NCBI GenBank assembly: GCA_902168185.1
Contig: CABHOV010000041.1
Coordinates: forward strand, 248,001 to 312,000
Length of the DNA stretch: 64,000 bases
Direction: 5' to 3'
DNA from: an uncultured Bacteroides sp.
GTDB taxonomy: Bacteria > Bacteroidota > Bacteroidia > Cytophagales > Cyclobacteriaceae
The notes below the pieces were generated by a model, which was not told where the DNA came from, searched no databases, and worked only from the letters and a program-made list of their open reading frames with translations. The position numbers were made by a program, and so were the translations under genes. Positions 1-9,226 of this stretch are shown here, in pieces. The stretch's first letter is position 1; each line of letters starts with the position of its first letter.

Positions 1-657
1 TGCACGTTTCATCTGATCTGTGAAGTATTGATAAACTATACTGAGGTTTCCTTTTAGAATGTTTCGAGCCTGATCAATTTCGTCATGGTATAGTTGCTCT
101 GACTGTTGCCCTTCACAAGGACCTTTACAGTTGCCAATATGATATTCCAGGCAGACCTTGAATTTTTTTTGCTCTACATTTTGCTCACTTAGTAACAGAC
201 TACATGTTCTGATAGTATATAACTTCCGTATCAGGTCAAGTACATTCTTCATGGCCACAACACTGGAGTAGGGTCCAAAGTACTCACCTTGCTCAGATAT
301 ATATTTACGTGTGTATATAATTCTGGGGAACCGTTCCTTTAAAATGCAGATATAGGGGAACGTCTTGTCATCTTTTAATAAGATGTTATACTTCGGTTGG
401 TTTTGTTTTATGAAGTTGTTCTCCAGGAGAAGAGCATCAAACTCTGTGTTGGCGACAGTATAATCGATTCGCCTGATTTCAGAAACGAGCTTGAGCGTTT
501 TGCGATTGACCCCGGTACTCTTCGAGAAATAACTGTTAACCCTCTTCTTTATGCTTTTGGCTTTGCCAACATAAATTAGTTCGTCTTCTGTATTGTAGAA
601 ACGGTAAACACCAGGTGATTCTGGCAGCCTGCTTACCGTTTCTCTAATTTGATCCAT
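1..657 (-). CDS. uvrC: UvrC excinuclease subunit, N-terminal part (cut by window edge)
   Basis: An open reading frame on the minus strand starts with ATG at 657-655 and runs without a stop off the left edge (219 codons visible). The start reads MDQIRETVSRLPESPGVYRF, followed by IYVGKAK, which is the GIY-YIG nuclease core of UvrC. Further on come NTEFDALLLENNFIK, YNILLKDDKTFPYI, GPYSS and C-x6-C-x3-C-G-P-C-like cysteines (CLEYHIGNCKGPC), all in UvrC order. UvrC makes the dual incisions in nucleotide excision repair with UvrA and UvrB. It starts only 6 bases after the stop of the PBP1A gene, so it is probably co-transcribed with it. The C-terminal endonuclease and HhH domains lie outside the window. 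Confidence 0.96.
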   Translation of the reverse strand, partial: MDQIRETVSRLPESPGVYRFYNTEDELIYVGKAKSIKKRVNSYFSKSTGVNRKTLKLVSEIRRIDYTVANTEFDALLLENNFIKQNQPKYNILLKDDKTFPYICILKERFPRIIYTRKYISEQGEYFGPYSSVVAMKNVLDLIRKLYTIRTCSLLLSEQNVEQKKFKVCLEYHIGNCKGPCEGQQSEQLYHDEIDQARNILKGNLSIVYQYFTDQMKRA

Positions 658-663
658 GCAATA

Positions 664-3000
664 TTAATAACGTGGTCTGTCCCAAGCTGGTTCATCTGTT
701 ACCTCAACTGTTGAGTCGGATGACAGTCTGATGTGCTGGCTGCAGTCTAAGGTCATATCAAGTCCTGTAGCCGGGCGTCTAAAATATCCTTTACCGTATC
801 CTATATTTTTGTCGCGATATACCTTCGTCATGAATTTATCCCAGATAGGACGCGCTGACTTCGAGCCTTGTCCAAAATTCCAGGATGGGAAATGTATACT
901 TCTTTCATCACCACCAACCCAAACACCTGTAACCAGATTGTGTGTAATCCCCATGAACCAACCGTCCGATGCTTTATTTGTAGTTCCGGTCTTTCCACCA
1001 ATTTCATTATTTACTTTAAGGTCGTAACTCAATCCTCTTGAAGTACCAAGTTCATCGGTCACACCACCCTCAAGCATATATATCATCTTATAGGCAGTGC
1101 GTTCATCCATAGCCTGACGCGTCTTCGGAACAAAGTTGGCGATTACATTTCCGTTCTTGTCCTCAATGCGGGTAATGTAATAGGGCTCTATATATATACC
1201 CAGATTCACGAAGCTGCAGTACGCTGCAACCATCTCATATAGTGAAACGTCACTGGTTCCAAGACACAATGATGGAACTGCTTCGAGCGGACTGGTTATA
1301 CCAAGACGCTTCGCAAAGTCAACTACATTTTCTGGTTTAACACGATCGATCATTTGTGCTGTTATTGAATTGATCGAGCGCGCCATCGCCTGACGTATCG
1401 TCATCTCTTCACCTGTCCCATAGTCTCCTTCAGAATTTTTTGGTCTCCATGTACCTCCCGATACTTTGATCGTTGGAGATATATCAAGAAGCTTTAAACA
1501 TGGTGAGTACCCGGCTTCAATCGCAGTTCCGTATACAAATGGTTTGAAAGTTGAACCAGGTTGACGAGTTCCCTGGCGCACGTGATCGTACTTAAAGTAC
1601 TTATGATTTATACCACCTACCCAGGCTTTGATTGCCCCCGTCTTTGGATCCATTGCCATTGCACCGGTTTGAAGAAAACGGTTATAGTAATTGAGTGAAT
1701 CCATCGAACTGAACAGTGTATCGCGTTCACCTTTCCATGAAAATACAGTCATCGGTTTTTTCACGTTGAGCATAATCTCCACAGAATCGGAATCTGCTCC
1801 ATAACGATCTACTAAACTTTTGTAGGTACCTGTGCGCTTGATTTTTCTCTGAAGGAAATTTTTAATCTCACCACCAGTATTGTCATCCACCCATGGATTA
1901 CGATTCCGTTGTTTCCACTCTCTGTCAAATTGTTTTTGCAAAGTAGACATGTGCTCTGCCATAGCTTCTTCAGCATAGCGTTGCATCTTGCTATCCACCG
2001 TAGTATATATCTTCAGCCCGGATTCCCACAAGTCATAGCCGTGTTCCTTGCACCATCCGAGAAGTTCATTTCTCAATACATTTCGGAAGTAGGTAGCGAT
2101 ACCCTGGTTTTGATTTTGAACAGCAAACTTTAATTCAACCGGTAATACTTTCAATGAATCGTATGCTTTGCGACTGATGAAACCGTGATCGTATAATTTA
2201 TACATCACTTGATTTCTTTTGTTCAGAGCATTCTGCGGAAAACGCTGCGGATTATAGAGTGAAGGATTCTGGCACATACCAACGATAACCGCTGCTTCCT
2301 GTATATTAAGACTATCGGGTTGCTTATTGAAATAAGTTTCGCAGGCAACCTTTATACCATAGGCATTACTACTGAATTCAATTGTGTTGAGATACATAGT
2401 AATGATCTCTTCCTTTGTATAGTTCTTCTCAAGCTGATGAGAGATTGCCCACTCTTTTGTTTTTTGGATGATCCTTCGCGGCAATTTTCCAAGTCTCGCT
2501 ATAGGGCCGTCCAATTCAAGAGTATATAGATTCTTGGCAAGCTGCTGTGTTATCGTACTGCCACCACCTTGGCTGTTGAAAGTCAATACTCCCCAGATTA
2601 CACGTGGGTATGCCCAGAAGTCGAGTCCTGAGTGTTCATAGAATCTGTGGTCTTCCGAGAGTACAAGTGTTTTAACAAGTAAAGGCGAAAGCTGGTCATA
2701 CGTTACCTGGCTTCTGTTGAAACGAAAATATCGTCCGAGAGAAACGCCATCGGCAGAGATCAGTTCAGAGGATAAATCATTTTCAGGATTCTCGATGGCT
2801 TTCAAGCTGGGCATTCCTCCAAAAAGACCGAACAGATCATTGCTTACAGACCAGACATAAATAGGGAACCCCAGTATAGCGCAGAGGAAAAGGATCCAGA
2901 TTGTTTTAACAACTTTTCTAAACCACGGCTTTTGAATTAACAGAGCCTTATTGATTTTCTGCAGGATAGTTTTTTTCGAAGAATTGGATGTACTCATCAA
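664..3000 (-). CDS. Bifunctional penicillin-binding protein 1A (transglycosylase/transpeptidase)
   Basis: The 778-residue class A PBP has a cytoplasmic N-terminus, one membrane anchor (about residues 33-52), a GT51 glycosyltransferase domain and a penicillin-binding transpeptidase domain. GT51 signatures are visible: EDHRFYEHSG with catalytic Glu116, and GGSTITQQLAKNLY at 146-159. Transpeptidase motifs are SxxK at 483-486 (GSTFKPF), SIN at 542-544 and KTGTT at 670-674. It polymerises and cross-links peptidoglycan at the outer face of the cytoplasmic membrane. The start overlaps the end of the upstream PorW/SprE-like gene by 53 bases and uvrC follows after 6 bases, so the three form one transcription unit. 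Met2 is an equally possible start. Confidence 0.96.
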   Translation of the reverse strand: MMSTSNSSKKTILQKINKALLIQKPWFRKVVKTIWILFLCAILGFPIYVWSVSNDLFGLFGGMPSLKAIENPENDLSSELISADGVSLGRYFRFNRSQVTYDQLSPLLVKTLVLSEDHRFYEHSGLDFWAYPRVIWGVLTFNSQGGGSTITQQLAKNLYTLELDGPIARLGKLPRRIIQKTKEWAISHQLEKNYTKEEIITMYLNTIEFSSNAYGIKVACETYFNKQPDSLNIQEAAVIVGMCQNPSLYNPQRFPQNALNKRNQVMYKLYDHGFISRKAYDSLKVLPVELKFAVQNQNQGIATYFRNVLRNELLGWCKEHGYDLWESGLKIYTTVDSKMQRYAEEAMAEHMSTLQKQFDREWKQRNRNPWVDDNTGGEIKNFLQRKIKRTGTYKSLVDRYGADSDSVEIMLNVKKPMTVFSWKGERDTLFSSMDSLNYYNRFLQTGAMAMDPKTGAIKAWVGGINHKYFKYDHVRQGTRQPGSTFKPFVYGTAIEAGYSPCLKLLDISPTIKVSGGTWRPKNSEGDYGTGEEMTIRQAMARSINSITAQMIDRVKPENVVDFAKRLGITSPLEAVPSLCLGTSDVSLYEMVAAYCSFVNLGIYIEPYYITRIEDKNGNVIANFVPKTRQAMDERTAYKMIYMLEGGVTDELGTSRGLSYDLKVNNEIGGKTGTTNKASDGWFMGITHNLVTGVWVGGDERSIHFPSWNFGQGSKSARPIWDKFMTKVYRDKNIGYGKGYFRRPATGLDMTLDCSQHIRLSSDSTVEVTDEPAWDRPRY

Positions 3001-5557
3001 GACCTTTTGTACGGTAAAAAATATCGAAATTGTCTTTCGTGATTACAAAGGTATAGAATTTATGGTTCCGCAGTTCAGTAAGAGTAGCAAGCTTATCGTT
3101 GAATGTCTGGAAGTATTCGATAGCCGAACTTACCCGAGGGAGTCCGTCAACCAACGTTAATGTATAATCATCATTCAGCACCAGGTTGCTTGTTTTCAGA
3201 CGAAGATCTTTGAAGTGATTTTCATTGAATTTTTCAAGCGCTGCAGATGCAAACATCCTTTCATCTTTTTTATAGACCATTACAAAATAATGGGACTCTT
3301 CGAATGAGCGGATATATTGAATGCCTTGACGTTTTTCCTGCGAAAGCTGAAAGTCTTTGGATGACTTCAGGAGTTTTTTTGCATACTCAGCTAAACTACT
3401 TTCAGGATATGTTTTACTGAATTCATCTAATGCAAATTGATATTGATTGATATCTTCTGTTTTGCCTGTGATTAAAACACTTAGCATGGCAAGGTTCGGA
3501 ACGAATGATGTTTGTCCCAGTTCCTGTGCCTGACTGATCACCGCTTTCGCAGCCCTATATTCTCTATTCTCAAAATGTTCGTAGGCTGTTTTATAAAGTG
3601 CTTTTTGTTTTTCTACAGCAAGACTGGATTCCTGTAGGTAATTAGGGTTTACAAGAATTTTGGCAAAACTCGAATCAGGAAATTTCTCTTTTAATTTAGT
3701 AGCATATCCTTCTGCTTTTCCAGGATCGGAGTCTTTGAAGATGAGATATAGCTTGTATAAAACTTCGGGTTCATGCTCTGACTCCGGGAAACGTTTTAGC
3801 AGTGTAGTATAGGAAGACACCGCATTATTGTTTTCCTGAAGTTTGAAATAGTATATATCACCCAGATTGAAATAGGCATCTTCAATTTTAGCTAAAGCTT
3901 CCTTCTTTTGTTCGTCCGTTCTTGGAATCTGTTTGTTTACACGATCGTATTCTGCCGCCACCGGATCGGCAGGTGGTGCTTGTACTTGTTCTGCCTGATT
4001 TGGATTTTGCTCATCGGGTAGCAAAGTTTGATTTCGATTACTCACTGCAGTGGATGCCGATCGCAAGGATCTTCGCCAGTTATCCTCCAAAGGTATATCT
4101 CCCCAAACACGCTTGAATTCTGTTTGTCCAATCGACATTGCAGATGGATTTCCGAAATACCAGTCTACACTTTCTTCCTCTGTTGAAGTTCCTTCCTCAT
4201 CATTGGCACTTGCAAATATATTGTTGTTGGTATTTGATTCTATATCGATACGGTTGGATCGTTTCTTTTTCTTACCCATTCGTTTTTCTTCCGCAGCTTT
4301 CTTTGCCTGGAAAGCAGAATCAATACGCGTACGGAGTTGAGTCGAATCAAGTGAGGCCATGGCGAGCAAACTATCCTGCCACTTAATTGTATTCAGGTGC
4401 TTAACAAATTCGTTGAGAATTTCCTGACGCGCTTTTATTCTTGCATAGCCCTCGTAATCTGTAGGCAGCGCACGGATCGCACTATCGTAATAGGCTTGCG
4501 ACAATTCATATTTGCGAAGCGTATCATAATATATTTCCCCCAGACGTAAGTAAGCTTCACCATCAATGCGTTTATTATTTCCTTCACGAACAGAACGATT
4601 CAGATCTGTGATGGCTTCACTGAGATTCTTTTGCTTCAATTCAAAAATCCCCATCTCATAATAGATCTTATCCTTGAAGTCTTTGTTCTTGCTATCTTTT
4701 AATAACTTCTTGAAAGATTTGCGTGCAGCCGCCACGTTGCGGCTTCGTGAAATTTCTGTCACCTGGGCAAGGTATAAACGGGCATAGAAATCAACCTCAT
4801 ACTCCGGATTCGTTGCAAGACATTTTTTATAGTAATTATAGGCCTCTGCTTCAAAGCCTAACTTCTGATACACCTGACCAATAATAAAATAAATTCTTCC
4901 AGGCTTATCTCGTTTCTTCAACATGGGAACAGCCTGTGTTAAGCTCCTCACCATATTATCATAGTCACCTCGCTCTTGATGAAAGTATGCCTTCTGCAAT
5001 AAGAAAAACTTCTGGTTCTGTTTATTCAGTTCTTCTTTTTGAACATAGTCGATGGCAGCCTGTGCGTTGTTAAATTCTTTATGTTCTACAAACGTGCGGA
5101 TGAGGTGGATCAATGCAGTGTGACGTGCGTCCTTATCTTTTGTAAGCTTTGGATTGTTAACATATTTAAAGGTCTCTATAGCATTTCCCCAGTCCATGCT
5201 ATAAAGGCGAGCTCTGCCTACAAGTATATAATTGTCGTCAACCCACTTACTGTTCGGATGTCGTTGTATAGCAATCGAAGCCATCTTTATAGCTTCCTGA
5301 ATTTCTTTATCGTAACTCTTCGCCAATGCAGAGTCCAAGGCAGGGTAAAGCCTTAAGATTCTGTTATAGTCATCTTTCAGATTGGACCAGACTGTTTTAT
5401 CTATCTTTTCAATTTCTTCACGCGCATAGAAATATCCGTTGTAATGCGCGGTTGTGTTATGATAAGCTTTGCTTGTCCAGGTGTTCCTTTCGGAAGAACA
5501 GCCATTCAAAAGAACAAGCATAAAAAAAACGAGGAAGTATCGGATCAGGATATTCAA
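2948..5557 (-). CDS. SprE/PorW-type TPR lipoprotein of the type IX secretion/gliding system
   Basis: The 869-residue protein begins with a lipoprotein signal peptide whose lipobox ends at Cys20 (VLLNGC-SS). The mature N-terminus contains the family-typical stretch WTSKAYHNTTAHYNGYFY. Long alpha-helical regions of tetratricopeptide type follow (for example IGQVYQKLGFEAEAYNYYKK and LGEIYYDTL), with a low-complexity charged linker around residues 420-480. Length, lipobox and N-terminal signature fit SprE of Flavobacterium johnsoniae and PorW of Porphyromonas, which are needed for type IX secretion and gliding. It is the first gene of the unit with PBP1A and uvrC. The family call rests on recognition of the N-terminus and architecture, not on an alignment. 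Confidence 0.78.
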   Translation of the reverse strand: MNILIRYFLVFFMLVLLNGCSSERNTWTSKAYHNTTAHYNGYFYAREEIEKIDKTVWSNLKDDYNRILRLYPALDSALAKSYDKEIQEAIKMASIAIQRHPNSKWVDDNYILVGRARLYSMDWGNAIETFKYVNNPKLTKDKDARHTALIHLIRTFVEHKEFNNAQAAIDYVQKEELNKQNQKFFLLQKAYFHQERGDYDNMVRSLTQAVPMLKKRDKPGRIYFIIGQVYQKLGFEAEAYNYYKKCLATNPEYEVDFYARLYLAQVTEISRSRNVAAARKSFKKLLKDSKNKDFKDKIYYEMGIFELKQKNLSEAITDLNRSVREGNNKRIDGEAYLRLGEIYYDTLRKYELSQAYYDSAIRALPTDYEGYARIKARQEILNEFVKHLNTIKWQDSLLAMASLDSTQLRTRIDSAFQAKKAAEEKRMGKKKKRSNRIDIESNTNNNIFASANDEEGTSTEEESVDWYFGNPSAMSIGQTEFKRVWGDIPLEDNWRRSLRSASTAVSNRNQTLLPDEQNPNQAEQVQAPPADPVAAEYDRVNKQIPRTDEQKKEALAKIEDAYFNLGDIYYFKLQENNNAVSSYTTLLKRFPESEHEPEVLYKLYLIFKDSDPGKAEGYATKLKEKFPDSSFAKILVNPNYLQESSLAVEKQKALYKTAYEHFENREYRAAKAVISQAQELGQTSFVPNLAMLSVLITGKTEDINQYQFALDEFSKTYPESSLAEYAKKLLKSSKDFQLSQEKRQGIQYIRSFEESHYFVMVYKKDERMFASAALEKFNENHFKDLRLKTSNLVLNDDYTLTLVDGLPRVSSAIEYFQTFNDKLATLTELRNHKFYTFVITKDNFDIFYRTKGLDEYIQFFEKNYPAENQ

Positions 5558-5666
5558 TCAACTGCAATTTGTGATGGTAAAACGCAAAAAACTGACATTC
5601 CATATTTTAATGGATTGGAATATCTAATTTTATGCAAAAAAGCGAAAATCAATTTCATCTTACAGA

Positions 5667-6530
5667 ATGAAACCAAAGAAAACATTATCGAATTGGCTTA
5701 CTACCCGGTATCAACTGATTATCAGGAACGAAGAAAACTTCGCCGAGAAAACCAGTCTGGGCTTTACCTATTCGAAAGTTATTCTTTTTTCGGTGATTTT
5801 GTTTACAGGCTTATTTGTGATGAGTCTCTTTCTCTCAAAAACAATATTAGCCAAGTGGTTTGATCCCAAGCACGAACAAATGGTGCTGAATCAACAACTG
5901 CTGGATCTTGGTAACAAGGTCGATTCACTTGCTATAGAAATTGAACAGAAGGAACAGTTCATCGCTAATTTTCAACGTGTACTCAGTGGTGACACCAGCA
6001 ACTTTCAAGATCCTGCAGAAGCTCTGAAAGGCGAAGGTCAAACACTTTCCAAGCCAGCCAACCTCAACGCTACTGCTTCCGACTCATCGTTTCGAAAAGA
6101 ATTCGAGAAGTCTGATCTCTCCTTAATAACACTCACCAATGTAAAGTATAGAGATCTTCAGGAAACATTTTTTTATTCTCCGCTCTCTGGATTTGTCTCT
6201 GATCCGTATGATGTAACGAAGGGACACATGGGTGTTGACATCGTAGCGAAAGCAAACGAACCAGTAAAATGTATAGCGGATGGCACCGTGATCTTTTCAT
6301 CCTGGACACAGGATTCCGGATATGTTATTATGATACAGCATCGAGGCAACCTCATCTCCTCTTACAAGCACAATGCCCAACTGATGAAAAAAGTTGGTAC
6401 TTTTGTAAATGGTGGAGAGATTGTCTCCATAGTTGGCAATAGTGGTGAACTCACAAATGGACCGCATTTGCACTTTGAATTGTGGTACAATGGAAATTCA
6501 CTAAATCCCGAAGAATTTGTAACTTTTTAA
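5667..6530 (+). CDS. M23-family peptidoglycan endopeptidase, membrane-anchored
   Basis: The 287-residue protein has a cytoplasmic N-terminus of about 36 residues, one transmembrane segment (about 37-58), a coiled-coil-like stretch (about 68-105), a linker and a C-terminal LytM/M23 domain. The zinc ligands are recognisable: H187 and D191 in GHMGVD, and H267/H269 in GPHLHFELW. Such enzymes cut peptide cross-links in peptidoglycan; all metal ligands are present, so it is probably active. A bactofilin gene follows after 11 bases, a pairing seen in many bacteria where bactofilin scaffolds position an M23 hydrolase. It is transcribed divergently from porW/sprE. Confidence 0.92.
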   Translation: MKPKKTLSNWLTTRYQLIIRNEENFAEKTSLGFTYSKVILFSVILFTGLFVMSLFLSKTILAKWFDPKHEQMVLNQQLLDLGNKVDSLAIEIEQKEQFIANFQRVLSGDTSNFQDPAEALKGEGQTLSKPANLNATASDSSFRKEFEKSDLSLITLTNVKYRDLQETFFYSPLSGFVSDPYDVTKGHMGVDIVAKANEPVKCIADGTVIFSSWTQDSGYVIMIQHRGNLISSYKHNAQLMKKVGTFVNGGEIVSIVGNSGELTNGPHLHFELWYNGNSLNPEEFVTF

Positions 6531-6541
6531 ACCAGAACGTC

Positions 6542-6976
6542 ATGCTAACTTCGAAAGAACAAAAACGCGCAGCCGATGAGATCAGCAACTCAAGCAATAC
6601 CATCGGTAAGGGCACTTACCTAGAAGGTAATATCGAAACATACGGCAACATTCGCATTGAAGGAAAAGTAACAGGCAATATTAAATCGAAATCAAAAGTT
6701 GCTCTCGGACATCAGTCGCATGTACAGGGAAATATCATTGCGCAAAACGCCGATATAGAAGGTGAAGTAAAAGGCAAGATTGAAATTTCAGAGCTGCTTG
6801 TACTCAAAGCCACAGCCGTTATTAATGGAGATATTATAACTGGTAAAATGGTGGTTGAACCCGGTGCAATTTTCAATGGCTCATGCAAAATGGGTGCAGT
6901 CGTAAAGGACATTAAAATAGGAGCAGAAAATGGGCTCAACAGATCCATCCCCCAATCCGAAGTTAAAACCATATAA
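6542..6976 (+). CDS. Bactofilin (polymer-forming cytoskeletal protein)
   Basis: The 144-residue protein is a bactofilin: after a short tail comes a right-handed beta-helix core with recurring short hydrophobic strands (GTYLEGNIETYGNIRIEGKV, GNIKSKSKVALG, VQGNIIAQNADIEGEVKG, ATAVINGDIITGKMVVEPGA). Bactofilins polymerise without nucleotide into membrane-associated filaments that organise cell-wall enzymes. I chose the ATG at 6542 (MLTSKEQK) over an in-frame ATG at 6482 because the latter would lie inside the M23 gene and add a non-conserved tail. It sits directly behind the M23 peptidase, its likely partner, and overlaps the next gene (atpZ) by 47 bases. Confidence 0.93.
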   Translation: MLTSKEQKRAADEISNSSNTIGKGTYLEGNIETYGNIRIEGKVTGNIKSKSKVALGHQSHVQGNIIAQNADIEGEVKGKIEISELLVLKATAVINGDIITGKMVVEPGAIFNGSCKMGAVVKDIKIGAENGLNRSIPQSEVKTI

Positions 6977-7163
6977 TAATTATCTTAAGTATAGCAGTCT
7001 GGCCCTCCAGTTGCTGGCGGCCATGGGTATACTTGGCTGGCTGGGATATGAACTCGATCAATACCTGCAATTGAAGTTCCCTGCCTTCATGCTCTTGTTT
7101 GGCTTTTTAGCTTTTGGTGGAATGATGTATCAGGTTTATAGATCTATAAATAAGGAACAGTAG
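6930..7163 (+). CDS. atpZ: AtpZ/AtpI-like small membrane protein of the ATP synthase locus
   Basis: The 77-residue protein has a polar, proline-rich N-terminus and two transmembrane helices (about 26-40 and 49-69) with the family pattern GxLGYELDQYLQLKFPAFMLLFGF and a YQVYRSINK end. AtpI/AtpZ proteins assist assembly of the c-ring of F-type ATP synthases or act in Mg2+/Ca2+ movement. The position upstream of atpB supports the call. The start lies inside the bactofilin gene (47-base overlap, other frame), so translation may be coupled to bactofilin. Confidence 0.8.
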   Translation: MGSTDPSPNPKLKPYNNYLKYSSLALQLLAAMGILGWLGYELDQYLQLKFPAFMLLFGFLAFGGMMYQVYRSINKEQ

Positions 7164-7184
7164 CATTTTCCAAAGCTGCCTTGG

Positions 7185-7412
7185 ATGAATATTAAAGAAG
7201 TAAAATCGTTGCTGGTAAGAAGAATTGAGATGATCGATGATCCGGATTTACTGCAGGCAATTATTAATCTGATTGATCGGGGTGTGGAGACGGAGGTAGA
7301 TTTGTTGCAAGCAGATAGCGATGACCATGATCTTGCTCTAGGTGAAGCGTTGGCAGTGATAAAGCGAGACTTCTTAAAAAAATCAACAGACGAAAAAGAG
7401 CAACAACATTGA
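7185..7412 (+). CDS. Small hypothetical protein in the atp locus
   Basis: This 75-residue, acidic, soluble, helical protein (starts MNIKEVKSLLVRRIEMID) has no family I can name. A helical N-terminal half with DDPDLLQAIINLID loosely resembles small antitoxin-like or addiction-module helices, but there is no toxin partner. Evidence that it is a real gene: it fills the gap between atpZ and the next gene with an open frame, and its TGA stop overlaps the TTG start of the following membrane protein by four bases (TTGA), the usual sign of translational coupling. The start at 7185 has no obvious Shine-Dalgarno site. Confidence 0.6.
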   Translation: MNIKEVKSLLVRRIEMIDDPDLLQAIINLIDRGVETEVDLLQADSDDHDLALGEALAVIKRDFLKKSTDEKEQQH

Positions 7413-7759
7413 TCCGGTTTCTTATTACGCTTTTACTGTGTGCCTGTCTTATTGTCGGTTTTTCTTTTTTACTGATTGAGACCCGACCATCCTTTTTTTA
7501 TCAAACTCTTATTTTTCTGGTGTTCAGTACAGGGATGATCTATCGCTATCTCTATAAAGTTGATAAGCCCGGATTCTTTGTTCAGCTATACCTTCTCACC
7601 ATGACAGTAAAGCTTCTTGCCTATGGAGCTTATAATCTTGTTGTAATCCTGGAAGACAAGGCAGGTGCAGCTGCGAATGTGGTTTTTTTTATGCTCGTTT
7701 ACTTCATTTTTACGGCCCTGGAGATAGGGTTTCTTTACCGCAAAATCATGCGCCAGTAA
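7409..7759 (+). CDS. Four-helix membrane protein, possible ATP synthase subunit I-like
   Basis: The frame opens with a TTG codon overlapping the previous stop (TTGA) and encodes 116 residues with about four hydrophobic segments (about 4-22, 30-46, 55-79, 89-109). Size, topology and position just before atpB fit the UncI/AtpI-type accessory membrane proteins found in this place in many atp operons. There is no catalytic motif. No ATG near the N-terminus gives a better start, so TTG is the likely one. Function inferred from context only. Confidence 0.62.
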   Translation: MIRFLITLLLCACLIVGFSFLLIETRPSFFYQTLIFLVFSTGMIYRYLYKVDKPGFFVQLYLLTMTVKLLAYGAYNLVVILEDKAGAAANVVFFMLVYFIFTALEIGFLYRKIMRQ

Positions 7760-7797
7760 CTGCTTTTTCAGCAGCCAAATATTTCGGAAAACATTTT

Positions 7798-7824
7798 TTT
7801 GTGGAGCTATAATTAATACCTTTG
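7798..7824 (+). promoter_or_regulatory. Bacteroidota-type promoter upstream of atpB
   Basis: A -7 element TACCTTTG lies at 7817-7824 and a TTTG at 7798-7801. The spacing of 15 bases is a little short for the usual arrangement. The atpB start follows at 7860. It suggests that atpB onward can be transcribed separately from M23-bactofilin-atpZ. Confidence 0.6.
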
Positions 7825-7859
7825 CGGTCGGATTTAAAAAGCCTCCGAAATAAGCCAAA

Positions 7860-8909
7860 ATGAGCGTTTCCTCCAGCATTTTAAGACGAATTTCGATCCT
7901 CAGCCTGCTGTTTGTTTTACTTTTTTCCGGTGCGAAAGCACAGGAAGAACCCATGCCTGAGTTCAACGATCATGAGTCGACTGACAAAAAGGAATTTAAT
8001 GCCAGCGAAGTGATCCTGCATCACGTAATGGATGATCACATCTGGCATTTATTCGATGGTCATTACGGTACCATATACCTTCCTGTAATTGTATACTCTT
8101 CAGAAAAGGGGCTCGATGTTTTTTCTTCCCGTAATTTCTATGGTGAACATCACAACGTAGTAGAGTATAACGGCTATAAGCTGGAGCATAATCATATCTA
8201 TCTGGCCGATTCCAACAAAGCCGTTTTTGATCTTTCGATCACTAAAAATGTTGCTATGCTTTTTATCAATGCAGCACTTTTGGTTATAGTGTTTCTGGCG
8301 GTAGCAAAAGGATACAAGAAAAATAAAGGCAAGGCTCCTAGTGGCATTCAATCTTTCTTTGAACCGATTATTCTATTTGTACGCGATGAAGTTGTGAAGC
8401 CAAACATTGGTCATCACTATGAAAAATTCTTCCCGTATTTGCTTACACTATTCTTCTTTATACTCTTTGGAAATTTGATAGGCCTTCTGCCTGGTGCAGG
8501 TAACTTAACCGGTAATATAGCAGTTACACTTTCATTGGCTCTGTTAACGTTTATCATCACAAATGTGAATGGTAACAAAGCATACTGGTCACATATATTC
8601 TGGACTCCAGGTGTGCCATTGCCGTTGAGACTTGTAATTCTTCCGGTAGAGATCATCGGTATTTTCACTAAACCGATTTCATTAACAATACGTCTTTTTG
8701 TGGCGATCACTGCAGGTCACATTGTCTTATTGAGTTTGATTTCCCTGGCCTTTATCTTCGGAAGTATCTGGGTAGGTTTTGGGTCTTCCATTATTGTTTT
8801 GTTTATCAGTTTGATTGAATTGCTGGTTGCCGGTATTCAGGCTTATGTATTCACGCTGTTTACATCGTTATACATCGGCATGGCTATAGCAGATCACGAT
8901 CATCATTAA
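7860..8909 (+). CDS. atpB: ATP synthase F0 subunit a
   Basis: The 349-residue protein is longer than the enterobacterial subunit (about 270). An N-terminal signal-like segment (residues 10-27, ending at AKA-Q) and a His/Asp-rich extramembrane region (28-130) precede the usual transmembrane helices, as seen in other Bacteroidota. The proton-channel helix contains the essential arginine, R278, in LTIRLFVAITAGHIV, and an earlier helix carries FGNLIGLLPG. The C-terminus ends IADHDHH. Subunit a forms the proton half-channels against the c-ring in the inner membrane. First main gene of the atp operon. Confidence 0.97.
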   Translation: MSVSSSILRRISILSLLFVLLFSGAKAQEEPMPEFNDHESTDKKEFNASEVILHHVMDDHIWHLFDGHYGTIYLPVIVYSSEKGLDVFSSRNFYGEHHNVVEYNGYKLEHNHIYLADSNKAVFDLSITKNVAMLFINAALLVIVFLAVAKGYKKNKGKAPSGIQSFFEPIILFVRDEVVKPNIGHHYEKFFPYLLTLFFFILFGNLIGLLPGAGNLTGNIAVTLSLALLTFIITNVNGNKAYWSHIFWTPGVPLPLRLVILPVEIIGIFTKPISLTIRLFVAITAGHIVLLSLISLAFIFGSIWVGFGSSIIVLFISLIELLVAGIQAYVFTLFTSLYIGMAIADHDHH

Positions 8910-8915
8910 TAATAA

Positions 8916-9218
<303 letters not shown>

Positions 9219-9226
9219 AAAGCTTT

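Noticed and set aside
6482-6541. An upstream in-frame ATG that would extend the bactofilin by 20 residues
   Set aside because: It lies inside the M23 gene and adds residues unlike bactofilins; ATG 6542 follows the M23 stop after 11 bases.
7185-7412. An antitoxin gene
   Set aside because: Helical and acidic like some antitoxins, but no toxin is adjacent and the genes around it belong to ATP synthase.
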